Below the pieces are notes generated by a model. That model saw only the letters and a list, made by a program, of their open reading frames with translations, did no database searches and had not been told where the DNA came from. The position numbers were made by a program, and so were the translations under genes. A stretch of 64,000 nt of DNA from Branchiostoma floridae (Eukaryota; Chordata; Leptocardii; Amphioxiformes; Branchiostomatidae): NCBI RefSeq assembly GCF_000003815.2, contig NC_049980.1, positions 9,445,695 to 9,509,694 on the forward strand, given 5' to 3'. Positions within the stretch are counted from its first letter, which is position 1. Each line of letters begins with the position of its first letter. This document shows, in pieces, positions 39,001 through 51,000 of this stretch.

Positions 39001-42000
39001 TGTGTGTAAGTTAGCAGACCTGCTAATGACTTATGTCTTTATTTTCTCTCCTCAGCTTCAGGCCTTCAAGAACTTCAGCTTTGACGACTGGAGAAGAAGG
39101 GTAAGTTAATAATGGTGGATTTTTTATACCAAAAGTGTTGAAATGAAAGTCAATATTGACATCATATTTGGGTGATACCAACGCAACCAGGACATGGAAA
39201 TCATCAGATTGTATGCAAGACATCAGAAGTTCTCAAGCAAACCAAATGAAGCACAGACATTTTGCTGCTGGATGTACAAGTACATTTTGATACTAATCGA
39301 TATTTGAATATCGAAATTTGATATTTGTTTCTGCTTGCAGTACATGCGGTGGATGAACAACAAGAAGTCGCGTGTGATGGACATGTTCCGCCGGCTGGAC
39401 AAGGACCACGACGGCAAACTGTCCAGGCAGGAGTTCATCGAAGGCATCCTCAAGTCCAGTGAGTGGCAGATATTTTCACTGTATCCCACAAAGTTAGAGC
39501 CTACCATGTACAGGTGTATGACTGTATGATTTACATTTAATGTATGCATGTAATATTTAAAGTCACCAGATAAAACGTTTAAGTGATTACAATTAATGAC
39601 TCAGATATGATGCATGCCCAGACATAGTTATAGCTCACAGGAAAAAGGTCATGAATATTTATCTCAAACATCCAATGCCACTGCTGAGAGTTGAGGGAGG
39701 GGTCAGTTCTAAATCGGTGGCCAATGGCAAAGTACCAAGTTGCCTGCTAGTAAGTATACATATAGAATACAACACGGTGTATTCCGTATCACCTAAGGTA
39801 CCAGCCTGACCACGGGTCGGATCGCCCGAAGGCCGGAGGGTGATCCGACCCGCGTGAGGGCTGGGACCAAGGGTGATGCTGAGTACACCGTGTTGTATTT
39901 TATTTCTGTCATACCCACCTAAGAAAACCCATGTTTTGATGCGAAATGCGCCAGAAGTTGAACAAATTTGGTGCCCTCGAACAAAAAGTGTTGCAACAGT
40001 AATGTACCAGCATCCGAATAAGGTATTCGAACTTTCGATGGCGCTGCACTCAGCCCGCTCGAAACAGTTTGATTTACATGTATTCGAATGGAGCCCGTGT
40101 GATACGCCTTTCGAACCTGTGCGATACGGAAAGTATGGCCCGGCCCGGAACACCCGTATCGAACATTTTCGCGTCACAGGTATGACATAAATGGCAAGTA
40201 CTTAATTGCATTAGGTAATATTTGATCAAATTATAGCTTTTCTGCTCCTTCCACTTTTGCAGAATTCCCCACCAACAAACTTGAGATGAACGCCGTTGCG
40301 GACATTTTTGATCGGAACAAGGACGGTTTCATTGACTACAGAGAGTTCATCGCAGCATTGCGACCGGAGCGAGAGTCGTCCAAACCCTTGACAGACCACG
40401 AGAAGATTCAGGACGAGGTTTGTGGTGCACGAGTGTGTGCGTGTGTGTGGGAAGGTTGGCTCCTACAGAAGACTGGTGCTTCTCTGTCCTTACATGTACA
40501 ATCATGGTGAATTCTGAGAAACACAACAGCACTGAGAAACACAGAGGTTATTCACTTCAAGGAAGGCTCCTTTAAACCCCCTACTTGTATGTGTAGTTAA
40601 AAACCAAAAGAAAAGCGAATGGGCCATCATCCTAAATTTGGACTATAAAAAGCCAAACTGAGCATTAATCTTAAGAATAGTCTGATATTGTGCAATTAGC
40701 ATTTGGTATGTATACGAGCGATCGCGATGATGTCACGGTGACGCAGTGGTAGGCAAAAAGCAGGCGTTTGGCAAAAGATTGATTTACATATTAACCAGTA
40801 ATTTGAGCCGCTAATTTGAATATCAATTTTTGATCCAATCTACTGACGTCCTGGTAGGCAACAACCGTCCAATACCCCGGTTATAAACAACAACAGCGAT
40901 CGCTCGTATGGTAGAAGGTAGACATACAATCATACAATCATGTACATTAGGGATTATAGAGACATTTTGCTAAGAGATTCTACATTATACAGGTCTGTCA
41001 CCCTCAATGTTTAGGAAAGTTTAGACACTGACTTACTGTATTACTAAATACTTTCAGTGCTTTCTGCATGTATTGTGCACATCATTTCTGTTAGAGCCAA
41101 ACTTTCTACATACCAAGAGTTTCTTTGGAATCATGCATTTGGCAAGGTGCGATGGCACAGACATTAGAAGTATGTTCTTTTCTGTACTCCATTTGTGGTC
41201 TGCTCAGATACAACAAGTGAAGAGCTGAATGTTATGTACTGTTTTTCTGTTGAGGGAAAGACAAGTACTTAGTACATCATACTCTTGTTAGAATCTTGAG
41301 TTGTTGTATTCTTTCTTTAAGTTAGTAGATGCTTTGTCATAGCTGCTAGCATGTCAACCACGTGCACCCCCATATCTTATTTTTTGTTACATTTTGGCAT
41401 ATACAACGTATATGGCTTATCATTTATTGTCATTCTTTTGGAATATTTCTAACACATTTGTTGTCATTTTTCGTATATCCTCAATCTTATAGTCAAGAAA
41501 AGGGAGGCATCTGATCATGATGCAATAGTGCTAACAGACGGCATTGCCATACTTACATGTTTCTTGAAGTTTGAAGTTTATTTTCGCATTCTAATGTAAA
41601 TTTGCAGTCAAAGTTTATTTGCTGTGCATAACTTTCAACACAAGAGAAAAGGCAATGTTCAAGAATAAACATTTCATGCAAAGTAAAACACTCAATAAGC
41701 ATGATTTGTCATAACCATGTCATTTTCAGTTCAGGCTTGAATGCCCCCTCCTTCTGTTTCATGCTTCCCTTAAAGCATGGAAGAGAAGCAAAGGTCAGAG
41801 AGCACCCACACTCTACCTTTGAACTTTGAACTTTTGACCACTTTGCACTACTCAGTATTGCTTCTGACTTCCCAAAATGTCTCTGAAGTGCACATGAAAA
41901 ATCTCAAGCGATTTTTTCATATATTATTACGTATTGTATGTATTTGAAAAAAAATCTTGTGGGCCAAAAGAAACACTTAGCTGTTTCTCACTATCTGTTA

Positions 42001-45000
42001 GTTTTTCACTCATATTATACAATTCTTTATTTTTTTATCATTTATTTTTTAAAGTTATTGTCTAAAAGCCTGAGTGAGAAACTGCTGAATTTTTCTTCAG
42101 GCTATTGTTAACCATCCACTCAGTTTTTGTCTCGAATGGTTCATAAATTAAGGCTTTGCCAAACTGTACGTTGATGTCAATAACAAGTGATAGTTTGCAG
42201 GTGTTTTGAATATGTCTCACCTGTGTCTGGTGTTACAGGTGAAGCGGCAGGTGTCCCAATGCACCTGTCCCAAGAGGTACCAGGTGCAGCAGATAGGAGA
42301 GGGCAAGTACAGGGTAAGCAAATAAGTTTTCTACGTTAATGTGACAAATTACCAATGTACATTGATATACATGTACATGTATTAGTGATGATTTTGGACT
42401 AAGACTATATCCGACTTGTAGTTCTATGATGTGTTCATTGAGGTCAGGTTTTGCAGGATAAAATCTGATCTATACATGTACATGTATGTAATAAATATAA
42501 ATACAGGAAATCAATATGAATACTACTGCTGTCTATTATATATGTAAAATAATTATATTTTGTTAGTAATAACGTGTCTAAATCATATAGTTTTATTTGT
42601 GGCTGTGAATTACCGGTATCTCTTAAAATTTCCAACACCAAGACAGAAACATATTGATGCATATTGTAGCAATGTTAGCTACATTTTTGTACATTGTCTG
42701 ATTACTACATTTTGTATGTGTGTGTGCTTTATTTCTGTAATACAATGTGGGAACGAAGTCTTACGTAAGAGCCAAAATCTCATTACCCAAAAGATTAATG
42801 TTGGTTGACTATGCTTTGCTTAGTTATTTGGAATTCACAGGAACCCTGTATTTCATTTTCCCTCAGTTGGTAGACTGCTATTTGTGAGACTTTGTGTTAA
42901 TCATCCATTCTTTTTCATGAAAAGATTCTCCTTTAATATGGAACTCCTGTCAATAGGTTTTCTAACCTTTTGTTTTGAGATTGTCCACTTTTACTTCTCT
43001 ATCTTCTCTCGCTTTTTGTCAAAGAGTTTTTATGATCTTTTTTATAACGGAAAGTCCTTGTGTAATGTGAATGGCAGAGAACTTGAAAAATCACTTAGAA
43101 TCGGCAGAGAGAAATGCACTACACATGCCATATTGTAGCAAACCTTTATATTGTATTTGTTCCCAAAGTTCACTTTCCATCAAGTACTGTAACAAAATGC
43201 AGTGTGTCTATAATAGGTGGCAAGACACCATCAGCACTGAATTTTTGATTGTTAGAAAAATGTGTTGCAGCCAGTTTAGTATGGTCATGGTTGAACAAAT
43301 TTATTGTCAACTGCATTGATATCCATAAGTACCTTGTATGTGTTGCAACATCTGCACATTGCCTCAAATGGACAGTAACATGTACTTTAGGTTCCCTGTT
43401 GCAAAAGGGAAATGATAAAAATCCCCATTGTCAGTTACTGTTAATAGTAGCATCTAGAGGAAATGTACTGCAGCCATAAATATGTGTTGCAGCATATTCC
43501 TTGCAACAGAACAGATGAACAGAACCTTGGAACAGAACAAAAATCCCCATCGTCAGTTACTGTAGCATCTGCCACATGCTCATCCCTCCTCTCTGGCCTT
43601 TTCAGCCTTCTGTTGTCAGCAGTCAGTCCTCTCAGTCTGGCTCTAGTGTATCCACGGTAACCCGACAGTAACATTAACACAGATCTGCACAGCGTACATG
43701 TCATGTTCCTATCGTCACTATGCACCTGTACACTATTGTTGCCATGTAACTTTCTAGTCTAGTTTACCATGTTTAACATGCACTGTGTATTTAACATCTT
43801 TTGCAGAAGAATCATGCAAAGTCCTGGTTCTAATGCTAGCATTTTGGCTGACACACAGTCCCTTTTTCTCAAAGGCATAACATTTGTCAATTCTTCTTTT
43901 GGAGTACTTTGCTTTTGTTGAGAAAGTAGAACGATCTTTGAAGACTGCAAGAGTTCAGTTACTGGTTCACTCATCCAAAATTCTACATAATTTCACACCA
44001 TCTCTATACTCAACACTGCCGCAGTGACTCAACACACAGTCTGGCATACAGTCTTGAACGTATGTGTGTTGCGTTCTAAAACAATGACCAGGTAGTCTAC
44101 AGAAGCTCTTACAATGATCATGATCGAGCCTGTGTTTACACAATCTCTCGCTGGCAGGGGTTAATGACCCCCTCCCCGAGACTGTAGGGCCGGCCGCTAG
44201 GAGTGCGATTTAAGTCAGGCTAGATTTTGATCATAAAAAGTTTCCTTGATAAGCTCATACTTTCCACTTCATTTTGTCTTTACCAGCAGTTTTGGCACTT
44301 TTTAACCATCAAAGAAAATGCTTTCATCCATTGAGAGAAAGGGACAAAATTAGCCATGTGATCATAATGCCATTTACCGCGGAGTCAGAGGCATCATTCT
44401 AGTTGTACCTTTTTACTTCACTCCTAAGGACACTGCATGACATAAGAGTTTTGTAATCTGCAAACGTGTATATATCATTTCAATTTCAAAACATCAACAC
44501 ATTGTTTACTGTTTCCATGGCAGCTTCAACACTATATTTCAACTGTTCAGTTTTCATAACAGAGTACCTTACAGTCACCCTCATAATGCAATACTGTAAC
44601 ATCAGGTTAATTTGCTTATTTGACAAAAAACTTTTCCCTTTTAAGTCGCCTTTTGCCACAAATATTGCAGCAGTGGAAAGACTACAATGTTATGTATGTG
44701 TGAAATTGTCACCTCATATATTTGCTGGAAATGGCCTGATACAGTGGATCTTGACTAGCATTAGGAAGTTAATAGGTACAGTGAGAAGAATGCCTCTGGT
44801 TCCAGGGTTCTAGTAGTAACCAGTATGAGCCCACCCCATAACCACGGTACCATCATATTCTGCACCTCTCTCTCCCCCCATGCACCACGACCCTCTCCAG
44901 GCCGGCAGATGGACTCCATATACATACATCAAGGTAGAACCATTGGGTACATGGGGTGCACCTCAACCCCTGCCTGCCTGCAATGTCTTTGGTTTGCAGT

Positions 45001-48000
45001 GGTGTTGTTATAGTCTTCTGTTAGTGTGACTGTGTTTTTTTTTTCCAACCCATCACTTTTCTTGGCTGAGATCCCTGGTCTGGCATTGGCCTGCCTGCTT
45101 CCTTCGGTTTAGAACATAGCGGAACTGATGTGCCGTGCCCAATTTCAAACAAAGTCTGCAATCAAAATATGCAAAATAAAGAATTAATCAAATTTCCATG
45201 ACTAAAATGTGACCCATTACAACAGTTCTGCTGTGAGCTGAGCCATAAAGGTGTGCGCTGTGTTAGGGGGCCAGTTTCAACGTCATTTCTTTTTCCTATA
45301 TTGTATTTGTTCCCAGGAGACCCATCCAACACCCTTAAGTTTTCCTCGGGAATGTCATCCTGACCTTTCTTTGTAGTTTCTTGACAGTTCCTTGCATGTG
45401 GTTTGGGAAGATCAACTAACAAATGGCATGCTGTTCTCACATAGACTCTGCATGAAAGATTGAATTAATCTACTTCATTTTGTAGTGGTTTTAGTTACTA
45501 ATGCATGTGTTTTCTTGCAGCTATATATTGCATGGTTTTCTCCTTATTCTAGATCTCTGTAGATATTGTAGTCAGTAGAAGTGAAGATTCCAGCATTACA
45601 GATAGTGTATAATGTTAGCTAACAATGATAGCTAAAGTGATATAAAAACAGTGTTATTATTTAACCATTGGTAATGCATGCTTTACCTTACTAGTAGCTA
45701 TGGATTTTTGAAAATTTTAACCAGCTTCAAAAGGCAAATATTTAACTTTTAAGCATTAAAAAAAATTGATCTGGCCAACAACTTTTCTCCTTCATCATGT
45801 GAACTCATTTAAACCTAAGGGAAAAAACATTCCTTCCCAACCTGTTACGATATTCATCCGCGTACCTTTTGCACTGGAAGGGTCTGTATACATGTACCAT
45901 CATTTTGCACTTTACAGACCATGAAGGAAAATGTACTTAAACAAGGTATATCAAATTGAATGTATATGATCTGTGACTTGTAATGTAGTGTTCGTATTGA
46001 GTAAGAGACAGGGTAGGGAGCAACCCTTTACTATACGTTAACATCTTCATGTTCTTTCGCAGTTCGGGGACACGCAGCGGTTGCGGCTGGTCCGTATCCT
46101 CCGCAGCACGGTGATGGTACGTGTGGGCGGTGGCTGGATGGCGCTCGACGAATTCCTCGTCAAAAACGACCCCTGCAGAGGTATGCATCCAGTTTCCTGG
46201 AAGACGAATGTAGCCCGCCATTTGTTGCTCATAATAATGTTTAGTTTATACTATCATGGCTGTCTATTAGACACACGTACAGAAGTAGTTGAATGTGACT
46301 GTCACATAGCATCAGGGTTGTCTCCAGGACCCATTCTCCCATCCTGGGACAGAAATTTGCTTGTTGGGTTGGGAAAATTCACCTATGATCCGTTCCCAAA
46401 ATTTGAACTTCATGACATGAAACTGATAAAAATGTGTTTTCCAAAGCTTAAAATTATAGATTTAACGATGAAAATTAACAACAAGGGCTCCCAAACAATG
46501 AGTGGGACCGAAAAAAATCAAAGCTGGAGACATCCCTACAAAACATTTTTGTTTGTCTATTTCTTCACCTTGTGTCTGGACTAACCTTTTAACACACTAA
46601 CTTGAATGTGTAAAGTGACATCTTCGTTATCTGAGAATGACCTACATTTATCATTATGGCGATTTGAAATTATAAGTTCCCAAAGTTACAGATGTAAGCA
46701 TTGCTAAATGTGTTCTGTATTTAACGATGATCAGGTCTTGCTGTACTGTTGTTGGAGTTGAAATTTTTCAGTTAAAGGAAAATACCAGCAAATTTTCAAA
46801 TTTGCCAGTTCTGTGCATGACCTGATGTGTTACTGTTAATGTAGGACTGCGGAGACCCACTTTTCAATGGTATGAAGAAGGTGAGGTCAGAGGTCACCTC
46901 CTTTGAAAATGGATTGAGTATTCTGTCGGCAACCAATCAACAGCAAGCCTGTCTTTATTGCAATTATTGTTTGATGGAAATTAAAAGGCTTTATGTGTTT
47001 GTCTGGCATGTAATGTAAATGTTGCGGTTAAAAAGCTTCTTTGCCTTACATGTTTAAAAAATGAGAAGTTTTTCATTTCTTTGAATTTTTTCCTTAATTT
47101 GCTTCACACACTAAAAATTGAGAGCTTCTATGCATCACTTTGGCTTAGACAATATGAATTTAGATTTGTTTTGCATTTGCAATTATGAAGAATGTTGATA
47201 ATTCTGCTGACAAAGTCAAAAACTAAACATTGCACAAGTGACAAAAACTGAAATGATTTTTTTGGTTGAGATTGATTCATTCAAAAACAAACATAAACTG
47301 ATGAAGTTGAAATTTCCGAAGATGAGAAGTCAGAAGATGAATTTTGTAAGCATATGAAGGCAGCTGTTACACATAGTTTTGTTTTGTTGTTTACAGCAAA
47401 AGGCAGGACCAATGTGGAGTTGCGAGAGAGGTTCATCCTGGCAGACGGGGTTAGCCAATCAATGGCCACCTTCCTTCCACGTCGGCCCATGAGTGCCAAT
47501 ACCTCCCCCACCCATTCCAGCGGATCAAGTGCCTCCACAGGACCCATCCCCAGGGTAGGGATTGTGGGTGGGATGGGAAGACTAGTGTATTTCACTAATG
47601 GAGATCTAAATAAACCAAACCAAACCAAAAGAGGGGGTGTTGTGCTGAGAGTGGGGAGGGAGAGGGGTTGGGGTTGGGGTTGGGGTTGGTTTGGGGAACG
47701 GGTAGGGAGTGGGAGTGCAGATTAGGAGGGGTGTAAGTAGGGAGGCGGGGTGGTGGTAGGAAGGATCATCATTAAAAAAAATGCATAATTTTTTAAAAAT
47801 TATATAGTACAGTATGTATAAAATTATATAGTACAGCCTTACCATGATTGCAAATATCAGCATTGTCTGACAATCCTCCCATTTATATAAGCTGTGTATA
47901 TACATGTATACCTAGTATATGCGTGATCTTTTCTCATGTTGCAGAAACGTGGAACGGACACCATAGACTCGACGAGACCCAAGGAGCCTGCTAGCAGGCT

Positions 48001-51000
48001 ACCCCTGCCAAGTAAGTAAATTTGTTTGATCGCTGTTTTTAATGCAAGAATGGAGAGTATCATTTAATTTGTATTTGTCTTGAACAATTATATCCCGCAG
48101 GTTCATATGCTTTGACCGTTTTTCTAAAAGTATAAGAATCATTGTATCACATACCAATAACATCTGCGAACCTTCCTCAAAGGTTTTTTCTACTTTACTT
48201 AAAAAACTTAATATTCAAGATAACTTTCCAGCTACCATTCGAAAAACCACCTCTTCTGCTTTGAATACTACTTATGTTGTATGTTTGGAAAGAAATACAG
48301 ATAAAGAAATACTATTGCGTCATGCCAATAGCCATATTTTACGAGATAACGGTTTCCAAATTATAAACCTAGACTCAAATCAACAAATTCCAGAATTTGA
48401 CATCATTGACATGCGCTTCCAAAAATTTCTGTTAGGCATTCATGCCAAAGCCTCAAACGATGGTGTCAGGGGAGAATTGGGAACTTTCCCAGCTAGGATT
48501 GATGCAGAAATGCAACTTGTGAAATATTGGCATCGTTTAGTTAATCTGCCCGAAGATGCCCTTCTTCGTGAGGCATACAATACTGTTTCATTTGGAGAAC
48601 ATGATTGGATTGTCCACGTAAAAAATATCCTCAACTACCAAGGCTTTGGACACATATGGCTGAACCCGAGGTCATACCACATAGACACAATCACCACTCA
48701 GTTACGACAACGTTTACAAGATATATACGTGCAAAATTGGCATTCCTCTATTCGAAACAATTCCAAACTCTCATCTCTTTCTACATTGAACAAGCATTAC
48801 AAGCAAGAAAATTACATTTCAACCATAAAGAGCCTTGACGTTCGTAGGGCAATCACACAACTCAGAATTGGCTGTCACAAATTAAATATAGAAACCGGGA
48901 GATTCCAAAAAATCCCTATTGACCAGAGGGTTTGTCCATTCTGTCCAGAGCTAATCGAAGACGAATATCACTTTATGGTTGTATGTCCCAAATATTCCGA
49001 TATACGCAATTCTCTATACAGAAGGCTGTCATTTTGTACACAAGGATTTATCCAAATGGACCTGAAGTGCAAATTCAGATACATAATGACATGTGACAAT
49101 CCCTGCATGGCAGATATAGGAAAATATATCAAAGAAGGTTTTGACATTAGAAATTCCCCAAATGATTGTAAAAGCCTCCAATGATTGTAAGAAACTTATC
49201 CCATACTACAACTCCTGTATTAGTTAGATAAGCCCTAAGTTAAGTTATAGCACTGTAGTTATGTAGATGCCATACTTTGTACCTCGTACAATTGTTGTGC
49301 AATAAAGTTATATATCAAGTGTAAATGTAGCTACTTGAATTCTTGTCAGATGAAAGTTATCATAATGCATTTTAAATTGTAGACAAATGCACTCATTTTG
49401 AAATATGCATGCACTGTACAATAGTACATTGTACAGTGCATTGTTAATTACAAATGTATGTCTTCATCTAAATTTAGTGAACTTCAAGGTTTTTACAGCT
49501 GATGCATTTCTGAGCAATGTAGATTGTACTTGTTACATATTAAGTTGTACACTTGTTATATCTGCCAAGGTTGCTTATATGTTAAGTAACATGCTAAGGT
49601 CTTTGTAGGTTCACAATGTTCGTCGGGTTAAAGGTTATGAACATTGATGCTGATTTTTGTGACATTTAGTACTTGTTTTGGTATCTGTCTGCAATTGTGA
49701 CATTTAGTACTTGTTTTGGTATCTGTCTGCAATTTAGGGATGATGATCATATGAGCAATATCTATATGTACAATGTACATGTACACTGTACAGCACAACA
49801 GAAATTTCTTCCTTTTCCTGCGAGTACTTTCCTTACCTTAAAAGCCCTTACTGATTCCATCTTGCATACAAACCTGGACATTTAGAAGGAATCAAGCTGA
49901 TCAAACCATTGCCATCCACACCTCAAGGATTACATACATTTGTAACACATCGTACAGTTTAGTTTACCTTAAACATCTGGTAACATTACTAAGTCTTGGT
50001 ACAAATTAAAAGGCCAGACCACCATTATTCTTGTTTGTACAAAATGTAGTTACAATGTATTGTTAAGTCCAAGAATCAAGAAATTGTTGGTGCTGGCCTC
50101 ATTTTCCATTTTACCATGATCATATAATACACAGATGGAGTTAAGCTGAATTTTTCCCATTTTGCCCTTTTGTGTTCCAGAAAAAAGAGTAAGGAATGGA
50201 TATCCAGGTAGACCTACATACATGTATTTCAGGCAACCTTTTTTTTTTCACTGCCTCCTACAGTAGAGTCAAAATCACCATATTTTTTCTAGTACAGCTG
50301 CAGTTTTTGTCGCATTGGGAGCACACATTTATCTGTTTATGTACATGTAGATTTTTGTACAGACATCTTGACCAACAATTTTTGCCCAGGAGTTGGCAGT
50401 GTCTTCATGAGTCTCTTGCTGTAGAGGTCATTTAGCATCTCACTGCACTCATCTCTTGTGTCTCCTCTTCTTCCCTCCCAGCCTCCGGATCTTACCAAGG
50501 CTCCTTCTATAACCCCCCCACCCCCGGTAAATGGCACTATACTTGGCATGCCTCCGTTCTTCACTTATCACATGGTTGTTACAGCCTTCCAATTTTTTTC
50601 TTTTTCAAATCACCAAACTTGATGGGTCTTCATCGTGTGCTGGATTTTAAATTTTGTAGTAGTGAGAATTGTGTTCAGTCATTTTAACAGTCCAAGGCTT
50701 TCAGATGTCATTTGTGGAATTTAGGCAAAAAGGACTAGCAAAAGAAATCAAGTATTCTATGATTTATGTACCCTTGCTGTCAGTTTTGTTGATTGTTTTT
50801 GATGTGTGAATTCGGTATCTCTTCAGTTTAAAGATGGCTGTACCAACTCTGTGTACCTCTGACTAGCTATAGGTCCTCTCTGTCTAACTCTGTATTTTCT
50901 CTCTCTCTCTCTTTCTCCCTATATAACTTCTTCTTTCTTGCTCTCTAACTCTTACTAGAAGAAATCAAGAGACTGAAAGGTTTTTTTTGTAACCTTATGC

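Noticed and set aside
39659-40177. 172-codon minus-strand frame as a gene
   Set aside because: It lies in the foldback repeat shared with 53.3 kb, and the frame crosses the inverted-repeat block.
42314-46062. Counterpart of the vertebrate FFLGNQ microexon
   Set aside because: No 18-nt segment encoding a similar peptide between splice sites was found by eye.
47652-47695. Interstitial telomere
   Set aside because: Only about four TTGGGG units and not the animal TTAGGG repeat; treated as a microsatellite.
50181-50188. 8-nt AAAAAAGA exon between TTCCAG and GTAAGG
   Set aside because: It would change the phase from 1 to 0, and no following exon accepts phase 0.
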